A stretch of 64,000 nt of DNA from Lysinibacillus irui (GTDB lineage Bacteria; Bacillota; Bacilli; Bacillales_A; Planococcaceae), in the NCBI RefSeq assembly GCF_028877475.1, contig NZ_CP113527.1:985501-1049500 (forward strand), written 5' to 3'. Made by a program: the position numbers and the translations under genes. The notes below the pieces were generated by a model. It was given only the letters and a program-made list of their open reading frames with translations, did not search any database and was not told the DNA's origin. Every line of letters starts with the position of its first letter. Position 1 is the first letter of the stretch. Positions 45,213 to 58,883 of this stretch are shown here, piece after piece.

Positions 45213-45253
45213 AAAAAGGTGATAAGTGGCTCAAAACCCTTATCACCTTTTTT
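45213..45253 (+). terminator. terminator/attenuator between rpsB and tsf
   Basis: AAAAAGGTGATAAG pairs with CTTATCACCTTTTT around a 12-base loop and runs into Ts. It probably lets part of the transcripts end after rpsB. Confidence 0.85.
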
Positions 45254-45299
45254 AGAACCTATCATTAATAGTTCAACCAATTTGAGGAGGAAACACTAA

Positions 45300-46187
45300 A
45301 TGGCAAACATTACTGCACAATTAGTAAAAGAATTACGCGAAAAAACTGGCGCTGGTATGATGGATTGTAAAAAAGCGTTAGTACAAACTGATGGCGACTT
45401 AGAAGCTGCAATCGACTTCCTACGTGAAAAAGGTCTTTCTTCAGCTGCTAAGAAAGCTGACCGTATCGCTGCTGAGGGTACAACTTACATTTTAGAACAA
45501 GGTAACGAAGCAATTATCCTAGAAGTAAATGCTGAAACTGACTTTGTTGCTAAAAACGAAAAATTCCAAGTATTAGTTGCTTCTTTAGCAGAGCAATTAC
45601 TTGCTGCTAAACCAGCATCAGTAGAAGCTGCATTAGAACTTGTAAATGCTGAAGGTGTAAAAATTGAAGATCAAATTTCTACAGCTGTTGCAACAATTGG
45701 TGAAAAAATTACACTTCGTCGTTTCGAAATCAAAACTAAATCTGATGCAGATGCATTCGGTTCTTACTTACACATGGGCGGCCGTATTGGTGTATTAGTA
45801 ACTTTAGAAGGTTCTACTGATGCTGCAGCTGCTAAAGATGTTGCTATGCACATCGCAGCAATCAACCCAACTTATGTTTCTCGTGATGAAGTTTCAGCTG
45901 AAGAAGTTGAACGTGAGCGTAAAGTATTAACTGAACAAGCTCTTAACGAAGGTAAACCAGAAAACATCGTTGCTAAAATGGTTGAAGGTCGTCTTGGTAA
46001 ATATTTCGAAGATGTTTGCTTACTTGATCAAACATTCGTTAAAAACTCAGATCAAAAAGTACGTGACTTCGTAGCTTCTACTGGTGGTTCTGTAAACGGC
46101 TTCGTACGTTACGCTGTAGGTGAAGGTATCGAAAAACGTGAAGATAACTTCGCAGAAGAAGTAATGAGCCAAGTTAAAGGTAACTAA
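45300..46187 (+). CDS. tsf: elongation factor Ts
   Basis: Nucleotide exchange factor for EF-Tu. The 295-residue product has the UBA-like N-terminus ([20 protein letters not shown]) and the core motif [20 protein letters not shown] precedes the ATG. Codon bias is strong, as for rpsB. Confidence 0.98.
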   Translation: MANITAQLVKELREKTGAGMMDCKKALVQTDGDLEAAIDFLREKGLSSAAKKADRIAAEGTTYILEQGNEAIILEVNAETDFVAKNEKFQVLVASLAEQLLAAKPASVEAALELVNAEGVKIEDQISTAVATIGEKITLRRFEIKTKSDADAFGSYLHMGGRIGVLVTLEGSTDAAAAKDVAMHIAAINPTYVSRDEVSAEEVERERKVLTEQALNEGKPENIVAKMVEGRLGKYFEDVCLLDQTFVKNSDQKVRDFVASTGGSVNGFVRYAVGEGIEKREDNFAEEVMSQVKGN

Positions 46188-46242
46188 TTTAGCTTGCATT
46201 TGATACTAATCAAATAATATCTAGATTTTCTAGACAAAAAAT

Positions 46243-46275
46243 GGGGAACACAACATAGCGTGTTCCCTATTTTTC
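46243..46275 (+). terminator. intrinsic terminator after tsf
   Basis: GGGAACAC (46244-46251) pairs with GTGTTCCC (46260-46267) around an eight-base loop, followed by TATTTTT. Confidence 0.85.
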
Positions 46276-46343
46276 CGAAATGCACGAAAAAAATGCATAT
46301 AATTTTCTATTCTGCCTTATTCACAACTAGCAATTATTGTTAG

Positions 46344-47128
<785 letters not shown>

Positions 47129-47129
<1 letters not shown>

Positions 47130-47686
47130 TGACTAAACAAGTATTAGAACAAGCAAAAGAAAAAATGAATAAAACAATCGCAGCTTTCACACGTGAACTA
47201 GCATCTATTCGTGCAGGCCGTGCAAACGCATCTTTATTAGATCGTATTATGGTTGACTATTATGGTGCACCAACACCAATTAATCAACTTGGTGGTGTAT
47301 CAATACCGGAAGCTCGTTTATTAGTAATTACACCTTACGATAAAACAATTCTAGGTGATATTGAAAAAGCAATTATGAAATCAGATATCGGTATCACACC
47401 AACAAATGATGGTTCTGTTATTCGTTTAATGATTCCAGCTCTAACGGAAGAACGTCGTAAGGAGCTAGTAAAGCAAGTGAAAAAAGAAGCGGAAGATGCA
47501 AAAATCGCTGTACGTAATGTTCGACGTGATGCAAATGATGATTTGAAAAAACTTGAAAAAGCTGGCGAAATCACAGAAGATGATCTACGAGGCTACGGTG
47601 ATGATATCCAAAAGTTAACAGATGAATTCATTGTGAAAGTAGATCAAGTAGCGAAAGATAAAGAAAAAGAAATTTTAGAGGTGTAA
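47129..47686 (+). CDS. frr: ribosome recycling factor
   Basis: Splits post-termination ribosomes with EF-G. The 185-residue product has the family signature [20 protein letters not shown] and the helical C-terminal segment ([20 protein letters not shown]). Confidence 0.98.
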
Positions 47687-47731
47687 ACGACACGATTTAC
47701 ATGTCTTGATGGAACTTTTTGAGGAGATGAA

Positions 47732-47764
47732 GGCGTCCTATACATAACAGGACGTCTTTTCTCT
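47732..47764 (+). terminator. intrinsic terminator after frr
   Basis: GGCGTCCT (47732-47739) pairs with AGGACGTC (47749-47756) with one G-T pair, followed by TTTTCTCTTT. Confidence 0.85.
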
Positions 47765-47911
47765 TTATTGTTCATAGCGATGTGCTGATAAAGAAATTTA
47801 GAAAAGATCATTTATGACACAATCATCAAATTTTTAACAAACTCATTCTTTAATATGTGTATAGTTCTAAAATAAGCTAGTACATACATAGTCAATTTAG
47901 AGGGGAAAAAA

Positions 47912-47941
47912 AAGACAAAAAGCGCTTTTGTTTGTTATGAT
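47912..47941 (+). promoter_or_regulatory. candidate uppS promoter with palindrome in the spacer
   Basis: AAGACA (47912-47917) and TATGAT (47936-47941) are 18 bases apart. The spacer holds the perfect 12-base palindrome AAAAGCGCTTTT (47918-47929), placed like a repressor operator. It would serve uppS-cdsA-dxr-rseP. Confidence 0.4.
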
Positions 47942-47982
47942 AGGTTAGTATACGTCCGATTAGTTGTAGTGGGGGAGTTAGC

Positions 47983-48777
47983 ATGTTTAAAAAGCTATTA
48001 GGTAAACAAATAAATATGGATACACTATCATTGGAGGAGCGTGTGGACCTTGCTAAAAGCGAGCCGATTCCTGCCCATGTAGCGATTATTATGGACGGAA
48101 ATGGACGTTGGGCGAAAAAACGAGCGATGCCACGTGTTGCTGGTCATCATGAAGGAATGAAGACAGTACGTAAGGTAACAAGATTTGCGTCAGACCTAGG
48201 TATTAAAGTCTTAACCGTATATGCATTTTCTACGGAGAATTGGAAGCGACCAAAGCCAGAGGTGGATTTTCTTATGCGACTACCAGTTGAGTTTTTAGGT
48301 TCCTTTCTACCAGAAATGATGGAGCGTAATGTACGTGTCGAAATGATTGGAGACCCATCTTTATTGCCTGCCCATACGCAAAAAGCATTGTATGAGGCAA
48401 TGGAAGAAACGAAACATAATACAGGGCTTATCTTAAATTTTGCGCTAAATTATGGCAGTCGTTCTGAAATGGTCAATGCCATGAAAATGATGCTTCAAAA
48501 AGTGCAGGACGGTCATTTAACGATGCAAGACATAACAGAAGATTGCTTAACCTCTCATTTGATGACGGCTCATCTGCCTGAACCAGATCTATTAATTCGT
48601 ACAAGTGGTGAAGTACGATTAAGTAACTTTATGTTATGGCAGCTCGCCTATACAGAATTTTGGTTTACAGATACATTGTGGCCAGATTTTAGCGAGGAAA
48701 ACTTACTGGAAGCGGTCGAAAACTATCAGAAACGTAATCGCCGTTACGGTGGGTTGAAGGGAGAAGAAACAACTTGA
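47983..48777 (+). CDS. uppS: undecaprenyl diphosphate synthase
   Basis: Makes the C55 lipid carrier for cell-wall synthesis. The 264-residue product has the catalytic aspartate D38 in IIMDGNGRWAKKR, the FSTENWKRP motif and the C-terminal RTSGEVRLSNFMLWQ signature. GTGGGGGAG precedes the ATG. It overlaps cdsA. Confidence 0.97.
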   Translation: MFKKLLGKQINMDTLSLEERVDLAKSEPIPAHVAIIMDGNGRWAKKRAMPRVAGHHEGMKTVRKVTRFASDLGIKVLTVYAFSTENWKRPKPEVDFLMRLPVEFLGSFLPEMMERNVRVEMIGDPSLLPAHTQKALYEAMEETKHNTGLILNFALNYGSRSEMVNAMKMMLQKVQDGHLTMQDITEDCLTSHLMTAHLPEPDLLIRTSGEVRLSNFMLWQLAYTEFWFTDTLWPDFSEENLLEAVENYQKRNRRYGGLKGEETT

Positions 48778-49574
48778 AACAACGAATTATCACGGCAATA
48801 ATTGCAGCAGCACTTTTCATACCATTCGTTATTTATGGTAAAGTACCGTTCACAATTCTTGTGCTTGCAATGGCTATTGTTGGTTTTTATGAAATATTAA
48901 AAATGAAAGGTATCTCCATTTTTTCTGTACCAGGTTTCTTAGGTTTAGTAACCTTAATTTTGCTTGTCATTCCGGGGAACTGGAGTGACAAGCTTGTAGA
49001 GACAATTGGCTATTCGTCTAATTTAATGGTAGTCTATGGCTTAATGATGCTACTACTTATTTACGTGGTCCTTGTAAAAAATAAAATCACTTTCGACGAA
49101 GTTGGCTTTATTTTATTAGGTGCATTTTATGTAGGGTTAGGATTCCATTACTTAATTGAAACAAGAAATGTTGGATTAGAGTATGTTGTCTATTGTTTAT
49201 TAGTTGTATGGACAACAGATTCAGGTGCCTATTTTGTAGGACGAAAACTAGGTAAAAATAAGTTATGGCCAGAAATCTCACCAAAGAAAACAATTGAAGG
49301 TTTTATAGGTGGCATTGTTATTGCAGTCATATTTGCAATTGGTATGCAACTTATCTATCCATTTGCAAATGGTTATATCTCACTTGTCTTTGTCACGATT
49401 TTTGCCTCCATTATTGGTCAAATGGGCGATCTGGTAGAATCGGCTATCAAGCGTCATTTTGATGTAAAGGATTCAGGTAATATTTTACCAGGGCATGGTG
49501 GAATTTTAGATCGCTTTGATAGTCTACTATTTGTCGTGCCTCTGCTCCATTTTTTACATTTGTTCAATAATTAA
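48774..49574 (+). CDS. cdsA: phosphatidate cytidylyltransferase
   Basis: Integral membrane enzyme making CDP-diacylglycerol. The 266-residue product has about seven hydrophobic helices and the C-terminal signature [20 protein letters not shown], then [12 protein letters not shown]. It starts with TTG (48774) within the uppS stop; MKQRI matches the usual Bacillus start. Confidence 0.96.
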   Translation: MKQRIITAIIAAALFIPFVIYGKVPFTILVLAMAIVGFYEILKMKGISIFSVPGFLGLVTLILLVIPGNWSDKLVETIGYSSNLMVVYGLMMLLLIYVVLVKNKITFDEVGFILLGAFYVGLGFHYLIETRNVGLEYVVYCLLVVWTTDSGAYFVGRKLGKNKLWPEISPKKTIEGFIGGIVIAVIFAIGMQLIYPFANGYISLVFVTIFASIIGQMGDLVESAIKRHFDVKDSGNILPGHGGILDRFDSLLFVVPLLHFLHLFNN

Positions 49575-49635
49575 TCATTACGTCGAGACATCTTGTGAAA
49601 TCATTTGCTTAGATAGAAAAAGGGGACAACTTGTT

Positions 49636-50781
49636 GTGAAAAAAATTAGTTTATTGGGTGCAACTGGTTCAATCGGTTGGCAAACCTACGATATTTTAAA
49701 AGATCAACGTGATGCCTTTCAATTAGTGGCATTTTCATCAGGAAGAAACATTGAAAAAACTAGAGAAATGATTGAAACATTAAAGCCTGAGCTAGTGTCT
49801 GTGCAGCTTGAAGAAGACGCATGTTCACTTGCAAAGGAGTATCCTCAAATCCAGTTTACATTTGGGGCAAAAGGACTTGTTGAAGTTGCGACACATCCGG
49901 AGTCCACAGTTCTAGTCAATGCAGTGCTTGGAAGTGTGGGACTAGAATCAACATTAGCAGCTATTCGTATGGGAAAAACAATTGCTATTGCTAATAAAGA
50001 AACACTTGTAACGGCTGGTCATTTAGTGATGGCAGAAGCTAAAAAACACAAAGCAACTATTTTACCTGTTGATAGTGAGCACTCTGCAATTTTCCAATCA
50101 ATGAATGGAGAAAACCCTAAAAATATTGAACGTCTAATTATTACGGCTTCAGGTGGTAGCTTCCGTGATAAGACTCGAGATCAATTAAAGCATGTTACGG
50201 TTGCTGATGCACTAAATCATCCGAATTGGTCTATGGGTGCAAAGATTACCATTGATTCCGCAACAATGATGAATAAAGGGTTAGAAGTCATCGAAGCACA
50301 TGTATTATTTGATATGCCGTATGATAAAATCGATGTACTTTTGCATAGAGAAAGTATTATTCACTCTCTAGTTGAGTATCATGATACTAGTGTCATTGCT
50401 CAGTTAGGCACACCAGATATGCGAGTACCAATCCAATATGCTTTAAGCTACCCAGATCGTATACCGTTACATAATGGTCAGCGGCTAAATTTAGCACAAA
50501 TTGGTCAGCTCCATTTTCAAGAGATGGACTTTGAGCGTTACCCAGCTTTGCGTTTAGCGTATGAGGCTGGACGTATGGGTGGTACTATTTTAACAGCAAT
50601 GAATGCAGCAAACGAAGCAGCAGTTGCAGCCTTTTTACAAGGAAAAATCACATTCCTTGAAATTGATGAGACGATTGAACGTGTGATGCAAGCGCATCAA
50701 AACATTGCAGTACCAGATCTACAAACAATTTTACATGTGGACAGTGAGACAAGAAAAATAGTGTTAGACATGGTAAAATAA
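49636..50781 (+). CDS. dxr: 1-deoxy-D-xylulose 5-phosphate reductoisomerase
   Basis: Second step of the MEP isoprenoid pathway, upstream of UppS's substrate. The 381-residue product has the NADPH motif [27 protein letters not shown], and the metal/substrate stretch [20 protein letters not shown]. The GTG at 49636 is chosen because AGGGGAC lies before it and [13 protein letters not shown] matches the family start; in-frame codons upstream run into cdsA. Confidence 0.96.
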   Translation: MKKISLLGATGSIGWQTYDILKDQRDAFQLVAFSSGRNIEKTREMIETLKPELVSVQLEEDACSLAKEYPQIQFTFGAKGLVEVATHPESTVLVNAVLGSVGLESTLAAIRMGKTIAIANKETLVTAGHLVMAEAKKHKATILPVDSEHSAIFQSMNGENPKNIERLIITASGGSFRDKTRDQLKHVTVADALNHPNWSMGAKITIDSATMMNKGLEVIEAHVLFDMPYDKIDVLLHRESIIHSLVEYHDTSVIAQLGTPDMRVPIQYALSYPDRIPLHNGQRLNLAQIGQLHFQEMDFERYPALRLAYEAGRMGGTILTAMNAANEAAVAAFLQGKITFLEIDETIERVMQAHQNIAVPDLQTILHVDSETRKIVLDMVK

Positions 50782-50827
50782 CGAGAGCAATGTATCGTTA
50801 ACTAATCGCTATTAAAGGTGGGGTATT

Positions 50828-52093
50828 ATGCAAACAGCCATTGCATTTATATTAATATTTGGTATGCTCGTCTTCTTCCATGAACTTGGACATTTCTTAT
50901 TCGCTAAACGTGCAGGTATCTTAGTACGTGAATTTGCCATCGGAATGGGTCCCAAAATTTATGGGAAAACGCATGGAGAAACAATGTATACTATTCGTTT
51001 ATTGCCTATCGGAGGATACGTACGTATGGCCGGCGAGGATATGGATGGTACTGAATTACAGCCAGGCTACCGAATAGGACTCATTGTAAATGAGGATAAT
51101 ATTGTTAAAAAAATTATTTTCAATCAAAATAATAAGCAGCTACCAGATTTATTATTTTTAGAAGTTGAGCGTGCTGATTTAGAGAAGGACTTGTTTGTAG
51201 AGGGCTATGATGAAGAAGAGCGCCTAGTTCGCTATCAAGTAGCAAGAGATTGTGTTCTCGTGGAAAATGGTCGTGAACTGGTCATTGCACCGCATGATCG
51301 TCAGTTTAATGCAAAAACAGTTGGTCAACGAGCGATGACAATCTTTGCTGGTCCATTGTTTAACTTTATTTTGGCATTTGTTATTTACTTAGTGATTGGA
51401 TTAATCCATGGTGTCCCAACATACGAGCCTATCATCACTGAAGTAGTTGAAAATGATCCTGCTGCACAGGCAGGAATGCTTGCAGGGGATAAAGTAACGG
51501 CCATTAATGGACAAGTTGTTGAAAAATGGCAGGATTTAGCTGCCATCGTTCAAGACCATCCGAACGAAGATATTAAGGTGACTGTTGATCGAAATGGACA
51601 ATCCGTTAACTTGAATATGACAGTAAAAGAAGTCCAACAACAAGATGGCGAAAAATATGGACAAATTGGTGTTCGTTATGAAAGCCCAAGAGAATTTAAT
51701 CCATTAAAAGCTGTTGTATATGGAGCTCAAGAAACTTATAATATGACCGTTAAAATTTTTGAACTGCTAGGTATGCTGATTACAGGTAAGTTTACCATTG
51801 ATGCACTTTCAGGTCCGGTAGGTATTTATAAAGCAACTGAGCAAGTAGCCCAGTATGGTATTATGAACTTAATGAATTGGGCAGCCATGTTAAGTATTAA
51901 CTTAGGGATTATGAACCTACTTCCATTACCTGCACTTGACGGTGGTCGTTTATTATTCTTTGGCTTTGAAGCTTTACGAGGAAAACCAATTGATCGTCAA
52001 AAAGAAGGAATTGTTCATTTTGTAGGAATTGTGCTACTAATGATCTTAATGGTGGTCGTTACATGGAACGATATACAAAGATTCTTCTTTTAA
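50828..52093 (+). CDS. rseP: site-2 intramembrane metalloprotease RseP/RasP
   Basis: Cleaves anti-sigma factors and signal-peptide remnants within the membrane. The 421-residue product has the zinc motif HELGH (residues 18-22), a PDZ domain in the middle (NDPAAQAGMLAGDKVTAING) and the C-terminal LPLPALDGGRLLF motif. It is the last gene of the uppS unit. Confidence 0.96.
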   Translation: MQTAIAFILIFGMLVFFHELGHFLFAKRAGILVREFAIGMGPKIYGKTHGETMYTIRLLPIGGYVRMAGEDMDGTELQPGYRIGLIVNEDNIVKKIIFNQNNKQLPDLLFLEVERADLEKDLFVEGYDEEERLVRYQVARDCVLVENGRELVIAPHDRQFNAKTVGQRAMTIFAGPLFNFILAFVIYLVIGLIHGVPTYEPIITEVVENDPAAQAGMLAGDKVTAINGQVVEKWQDLAAIVQDHPNEDIKVTVDRNGQSVNLNMTVKEVQQQDGEKYGQIGVRYESPREFNPLKAVVYGAQETYNMTVKIFELLGMLITGKFTIDALSGPVGIYKATEQVAQYGIMNLMNWAAMLSINLGIMNLLPLPALDGGRLLFFGFEALRGKPIDRQKEGIVHFVGIVLLMILMVVVTWNDIQRFFF

Positions 52094-52142
52094 TATTGAT
52101 TAGCTATTCCGATAAATTACAGTTAAATGAAGTTTGATTTTC

Positions 52143-52189
52143 TAGCTTTGAGCGCATTTTCTATGAAACATTGCGCTCAAAGCTAAATT
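52143..52189 (+). terminator. long perfect hairpin after rseP
   Basis: TAGCTTTGAGCGCA (52143-52156) pairs over 14 bp with TGCGCTCAAAGCTA (52172-52185), then AATTTG. The stem is very strong but the T run is short. Confidence 0.7.
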
Positions 52190-52242
52190 TGTTTATGCTA
52201 TTGAGAGTATAAACTTATCTATTGAAAAAGGTGGAACACTGA

Positions 52243-53949
<1,707 letters not shown>

Positions 53950-54032
53950 TGGTTTATTACTGGGCGGTTATAACTGGAAGTCAATGCTTTTGATAGAGGC
54001 TTTCGTATAATTTTGATAAGATAGATATAAAT

Positions 54033-54137
54033 AAATTCGCGACACTTCTGCGGGACAGTGAGCCAAGCAAGATAGAACAGATGGTACAAACTCTGTTAAA
54101 CTTGAAGAGCGCCCGCAGTGAGGGAGCGAATTTTTTT
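54033..54137 (+). repeat. imperfect inverted-repeat element between proS and polC
   Basis: Outer arms AAATTCGC (54033-54040) and GCGAATTT (54126-54133) enclose CTGCGGG (54048-54054) with CCCGCAG (54112-54118), and AACAGA with TCTGTT in the centre. The GCGAC...CTGCGGGAC...GCCCGCAG pattern resembles a dispersed palindromic repeat common in Bacillaceae intergenic regions; that identity is from memory. It ends in seven Ts and can double as the proS terminator. Confidence 0.55.
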
Positions 54138-54219
54138 CTTGAATTCTCGTCATGTGTTATGGCGAAATAGAAGATGAGGCTTTATGGACTGCCTCTTTCT
54201 GAAAGTAGGTGTCGATAGA

Positions 54220-57200
54220 TTGGAACAGCAACAAGAGGCAAGAATGAGATTTCGAATGCTCTTGCAGCAACTTGAGTTAACAGATGATGTATACATGTCA
54301 TTTTTTGAAGAAGGTGAATTATCACGTCTTACTGTCCATAAAAAGGACAGACTGTGGCATTTTACTATTAGATTAAGAGATATTCTTCCGTTTCCACTTT
54401 ACCAGCTTTTCCGCACTCATTTAACAGAAAAATTTGCAGCAATAGCGCAAATATATACAACGTTTGAGACGCTAGAAAAAAGTGTAACAGAGGAACTTGT
54501 GCAGGCTTACTGGTTAAGTGTTGTTGAGCAAATTGATGAGATGGCGCCAACACTAAAAAGCTGTCTTATTTCCCAAATGCCAATGTGGAATGGTCAAAAA
54601 ATAACGTTATCCTGTATGCAGGAAATGGAATATATGATGTTAAAAACAAAGTATGCAGACAAACTGGCAGAAAGCTATAGTCAGTTTGGTTTCCCGCATA
54701 TGGCAATAGATTTTGTACTACAGGAAGAAACCGAGGAAATGATTGCTGCTCAGGAAGCATTTATGGAGCAGAAGCGTATAGAGGAAGCGGCATTGGCTCA
54801 GCAAGCAATGCAAGATTTCCAAAAACGAGAGCAGGAGAAAAAGGACAATCCAGCAGCAGCGAGCCTAGGAGATCGTCCATTCCAACTTGGGATGCATATT
54901 AAAGATGATGAAACGATGGAAATTAAACGAATTGTCGAAGAAGAGCGTCGTGTCATTATAGAAGGTTTTGTCTTTGATACCGAAATTAGAGAACTGAAAA
55001 GTGGGCGTTCCTTATTACAAATTAAAATTACCGACTATACAGATTCTATCGTAGTCAAAATGTTCTCTCGTGATAATGATGATGCAGAATTGATGCAGCA
55101 TTTGAAAAAGGGTATGTGGGTAAAAGTTCGAGGCTCCGTACAAACAGATACGTTCATCCGTGATTTAATTGTCATGGCCAACGACATTAATGAAATCAAA
55201 AAAGAAACACGACAGGATCTCGCACCTGAGGGTGAAAAACGTGTTGAATTGCATTTGCATACACCAATGAGTCAAATGGACGCTGTTACGCCTGTTGATC
55301 GACTAGTAGCACAGGCTGCAAAGTGGGGTCACCCAGCTATCGCTATTACAGATCATGCGGTTGTACAATCTTTCCCAGAAGCATATGCAGCAGGGAAAAA
55401 ACATGGGATTAAAATAATTTATGGTCTAGAGGCTAATTTAGTTGATGACGGGGTTCCGATTGCCTATGCTCCAGAGCATCGTTTATTAGCAGATGCAACG
55501 TATGTTGTCTTTGACGTGGAAACGACAGGATTATCTACAGCTTACGATACAATTATTGAACTTGCCGCAGTAAAAATTAAAGATGGCCAAGTCATCGATA
55601 AATACGAAAGCTTTGCGAACCCTCATCATCCACTTTCAGCTACTACAATTGAATTAACAGGGATTACAGATGATATGGTTCGAAACGCACCAGAAGTAGA
55701 GCAGGTTATTAAGGAGTTTCATGCATTTATTGGTGATGCGATTGTCGTCGCTCATAACGCATCATTTGATATTGGTTTCTTGTATACTGGCTATAAAAAA
55801 TTTGGTCTTGAAGAAACGGTACATCCAGTAATTGATACGTTAGAGCTTGCCAGATTACTTTATCCTACGATGAAAAACCATCGCTTAAATACATTGTGTA
55901 AAAAATTCAATATTGAATTAACACAACATCACCGAGCGATTTATGATACTGAGGCGACTGGATATCTACTGCTGCAACTTTTAAAAGATGCAGATGAATT
56001 AGCCATCAAATACCATGATGACTTTAATAAGCACATAGGTGGGGGTGACGCCTATAAAAAGGGGCGACCAATGCATTGTACAATTTTAGCAGTCGACAAT
56101 GCAGGTTTAAAAAATTTATTTAAACTGGTCTCACACTCCCATACCAAAACATTCTATCGTGTTCCTCGTGTGACACGAGCTGTCCTCGAGCAATATAGAG
56201 AAGGTTTGTTGGTCGGTTCAGGATGTAATAACGGCGAATTATTCGAAACAATGATGAATAAATCACCTGAGGAAGCAGAGCAAGTCGCTCGTTTCTATGA
56301 CTATATTGAGGTACAACCGAAGGCGGTCTATGCTCCTTTAATTGAACGCAATGTCGTGCGTGATGAATGGACATTAGAGGATATTATCCGTAAGCTTGTG
56401 AAATTAGGGAAGAAGCTAGATAAACCTGTTGTGGCCACTGGTAACGTCCATTATTTAGATCCGACAGATGCTATGTTTAGACAAATACTTATAGGGTCTC
56501 AAGGTGGGGCGAATATTTTAAATCGTTCCAAGCTACCAGAAGTTCATTTTAGAACAACAGATGAAATGCTGAAGGAATTTGACTTTTTAGGACCTGACCT
56601 TGCAAAAGAAGTCGTGGTGACAAATGCTCAAAAAATTGCTGCAAGCATTGGGGATGTTAAACCGATTAAAGATGACCTTTATACACCAAAAATTGAAGGC
56701 TCAGATGATGAAGTAACGAATTTAACCTATGAAATGGCTCATCGTATTTATGGTGAAGAGTTACCTGAAATTGTAAAGGCTCGAATTGAAAAGGAATTAA
56801 AATCAATTTTAGGTCACGGGTTTGGCGTAATTTACTTAATTTCGGCCAAGCTAGTGAAAAAATCATTAGCTGATGGCTATTTAGTAGGTTCACGTGGTTC
56901 GGTTGGTTCCTCATTAGTTGCAACCTTTATGGAAATAACAGAGGTAAACCCACTACCTCCTCATTATGTTTGTCCCAATTGTAAGCATTCCGAGTTTTTT
57001 GATGATGGTTCGGTTAGCTCTGGCTTCGACTTGCCAAATAAGGACTGTACAGAATGTGGCACGCCATATAAAAAAGATGGCCAAGATATTCCATTTGAAA
57101 CCTTCCTTGGCTTTAAAGGGGATAAGGTACCAGATATCGATTTGAACTTTTCAGGTGAATATCAGCCACAAGCTCATAACTATACAAAGGTGCTATTTGG

Positions 57201-58551
57201 AGAGGATTACGTGTACCGTGCTGGAACTATTGGTACCGTTGCGGAAAAAACTGCATATGGCTATGTAAAAGGTTATGCGAGTGATCATAATCTACATTTC
57301 CGAGGAGCAGAAGTAGATCGTTTAGTTCAAGGCTGTACAGGTGTAAAACGTACAACGGGACAACACCCTGGAGGGATAATTGTAGTACCTGATTATATGG
57401 ATATATATGATTTCTCTCCTGTACAGTACCCAGCGGATGCACAGGATTCGGAATGGCGGACAACTCATTTTGATTTCCACTCTATCCATGACAATATTTT
57501 AAAGCTGGATATACTAGGACACGATGATCCGACTGTTATTAGGATGCTCCAGGATTTATCAGGAATTGATCCAAAAACAATTCCAACCGATGATCCTGTC
57601 GTAATGAAAATTTTTAGTTCTCCAGAAACTTTAGGGGTAACAGAAAAACAAATTGGCTGTAAAACCGGAACTTTAGGTATTCCAGAGTTTGGTACCCGCT
57701 TCGTGCGTCAAATGCTAGAGGATACAAAGCCCTCAACATTCTCGGAGCTTGTGCAAATTTCTGGACTATCCCATGGAACAGACGTATGGCTCGGCAATGC
57801 ACAGGAACTAATTCAAAATGGCACATGTGTGCTAAAGGAAGTAATTGGTTGTCGTGACGATATTATGGTGTATTTAATTTACCAAGGTTTAGAACCATCG
57901 CTAGCATTTAAAATCATGGAGTCTGTACGTAAAGGGAAAGGTTTATCGGAGGAATTTGAAGCCGAGATGCTTGCTAATAAAGTACCTGGCTGGTATATCG
58001 AATCATGTAAAAAGATCAAATACATGTTCCCGAAAGCCCATGCGGCAGCTTACGTTTTAATGGCTGTACGTATAGCATGGTTTAAGGTACATTTCCCAAT
58101 CCTGTATTATGCAGCGTATTTCACTGTCCGTGCAGATGATTTTGATTTAATTGCAATGGTTCAGGGTTCACAAATGATTCGTGCACGTATCGATGAAATC
58201 AATATGAAGGGCTTAGATGCATCAACAAAAGAGAAAAACTTATTAACGGTGCTGGAGCTTGCACTAGAAATGTGCGAACGAGGCATGAGCTTCCAAAAAG
58301 TTGACTTATACCGTTCACAGGCAAGTGAATTTGTCATAGATGGGAATTCGCTTATTCCGCCATTTGATGCAATTCCAGGGCTTGGAACCAACGTTGCCAA
58401 AACGATTGTAGCTGCCCGTGAAGAGGGAGAGTTTTTATCGAAGGAAGATTTACAGCAACGTGGTCGTGTATCGAAAACACTTATTGAATACATGGATCAA
58501 CTTGGTTGTCTAGAAGGCATGCCTGATGCCAATCAGTTATCACTATTTTAG
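54220..58551 (+). CDS. polC: DNA polymerase III alpha subunit PolC
   Basis: Main replicative polymerase of Firmicutes. The product is about 1443 residues. It has an N-terminal domain, an OB fold (about 220-320), a PHP domain split by the exonuclease ([19 protein letters not shown]), a DEDDh 3'-5' proofreading domain ([11 protein letters not shown]), a palm with [12 protein letters not shown], a four-Cys zinc site ([10 protein letters not shown]... CTECG) and C-terminal HhH-type ends. TTG 54220 is chosen ([17 protein letters not shown]) because AGGTG lies seven bases before it and it matches the Bacillus start; ATG 54184 would add 12 residues. Confidence 0.96.
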   Translation: MEQQQEARMRFRMLLQQLELTDDVYMSFFEEGELSRLTVHKKDRLWHFTIRLRDILPFPLYQLFRTHLTEKFAAIAQIYTTFETLEKSVTEELVQAYWLSVVEQIDEMAPTLKSCLISQMPMWNGQKITLSCMQEMEYMMLKTKYADKLAESYSQFGFPHMAIDFVLQEETEEMIAAQEAFMEQKRIEEAALAQQAMQDFQKREQEKKDNPAAASLGDRPFQLGMHIKDDETMEIKRIVEEERRVIIEGFVFDTEIRELKSGRSLLQIKITDYTDSIVVKMFSRDNDDAELMQHLKKGMWVKVRGSVQTDTFIRDLIVMANDINEIKKETRQDLAPEGEKRVELHLHTPMSQMDAVTPVDRLVAQAAKWGHPAIAITDHAVVQSFPEAYAAGKKHGIKIIYGLEANLVDDGVPIAYAPEHRLLADATYVVFDVETTGLSTAYDTIIELAAVKIKDGQVIDKYESFANPHHPLSATTIELTGITDDMVRNAPEVEQVIKEFHAFIGDAIVVAHNASFDIGFLYTGYKKFGLEETVHPVIDTLELARLLYPTMKNHRLNTLCKKFNIELTQHHRAIYDTEATGYLLLQLLKDADELAIKYHDDFNKHIGGGDAYKKGRPMHCTILAVDNAGLKNLFKLVSHSHTKTFYRVPRVTRAVLEQYREGLLVGSGCNNGELFETMMNKSPEEAEQVARFYDYIEVQPKAVYAPLIERNVVRDEWTLEDIIRKLVKLGKKLDKPVVATGNVHYLDPTDAMFRQILIGSQGGANILNRSKLPEVHFRTTDEMLKEFDFLGPDLAKEVVVTNAQKIAASIGDVKPIKDDLYTPKIEGSDDEVTNLTYEMAHRIYGEELPEIVKARIEKELKSILGHGFGVIYLISAKLVKKSLADGYLVGSRGSVGSSLVATFMEITEVNPLPPHYVCPNCKHSEFFDDGSVSSGFDLPNKDCTECGTPYKKDGQDIPFETFLGFKGDKVPDIDLNFSGEYQPQAHNYTKVLFGEDYVYRAGTIGTVAEKTAYGYVKGYASDHNLHFRGAEVDRLVQGCTGVKRTTGQHPGGIIVVPDYMDIYDFSPVQYPADAQDSEWRTTHFDFHSIHDNILKLDILGHDDPTVIRMLQDLSGIDPKTIPTDDPVVMKIFSSPETLGVTEKQIGCKTGTLGIPEFGTRFVRQMLEDTKPSTFSELVQISGLSHGTDVWLGNAQELIQNGTCVLKEVIGCRDDIMVYLIYQGLEPSLAFKIMESVRKGKGLSEEFEAEMLANKVPGWYIESCKKIKYMFPKAHAAAYVLMAVRIAWFKVHFPILYYAAYFTVRADDFDLIAMVQGSQMIRARIDEINMKGLDASTKEKNLLTVLELALEMCERGMSFQKVDLYRSQASEFVIDGNSLIPPFDAIPGLGTNVAKTIVAAREEGEFLSKEDLQQRGRVSKTLIEYMDQLGCLEGMPDANQLSLF

Positions 58552-58565
58552 TATGGAATTTAATT

Positions 58566-58643
58566 TGTCAGGTTACGTTACAGAGAATTTCAAATTCCTG
58601 ACACAATATGGTTATCTTCAATGAAGGAAATTTGCATTGTGTC
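58566..58643 (+). promoter_or_regulatory. mutually exclusive hairpins after polC
   Basis: TGTCAGG (58566-58572) pairs with CCTGACA (58597-58603). GACACAAT (58600-58607) pairs with ATTGTGTC (58636-58643). The two helices share bases 58600-58603 and cannot coexist. They may form the end of the polC mRNA or a switch. Confidence 0.4.
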
Positions 58644-58660
58644 GAGAACTGTGCTATCCT
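58632..58660 (+). promoter_or_regulatory. candidate promoter for the rimP-nusA-infB operon
   Basis: TTGCAT (58632-58637), 17 bases, TATCCT (58655-58660). A terminator hairpin follows about 32 bases downstream, so transcripts from it would meet an early attenuator. Confidence 0.4.
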
Positions 58661-58691
58661 TATGGTAATAATTTGTTGATATTTTTCCAGC

Positions 58692-58720
58692 AAAAGAGTG
58701 GGTCCTTCCCGCTCTTTTCT
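58692..58720 (+). terminator. terminator between polC and rimP
   Basis: AAAAGAGTGGG (58692-58702) pairs with CCCGCTCTTTT (58708-58718), 11 bp with one G-T pair and a five-base loop. A second 10-bp hairpin, AAATTTCACC with GGTGGAATTT, lies about 50 bases later (58773-58801). Confidence 0.75.
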
Positions 58721-58883
58721 GTTGTTATACCGTAGCAAAACAAATTTTGACTAACAGCAGGTAAGACCGTAAAATTTCACCAAAGCAACTGGTGGAATTT
58801 CTGTTTTATTTAGGTTCATTACTGAATCAATGGCAGTGATGAACAGTTCATACGCTAGAATTTGATAGATACAGGAGGAAACA

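Noticed and set aside
47916..47931. CcpA cre site before uppS
   Set aside because: The palindrome core is similar but the flanking TG/CA positions do not fit the cre consensus.
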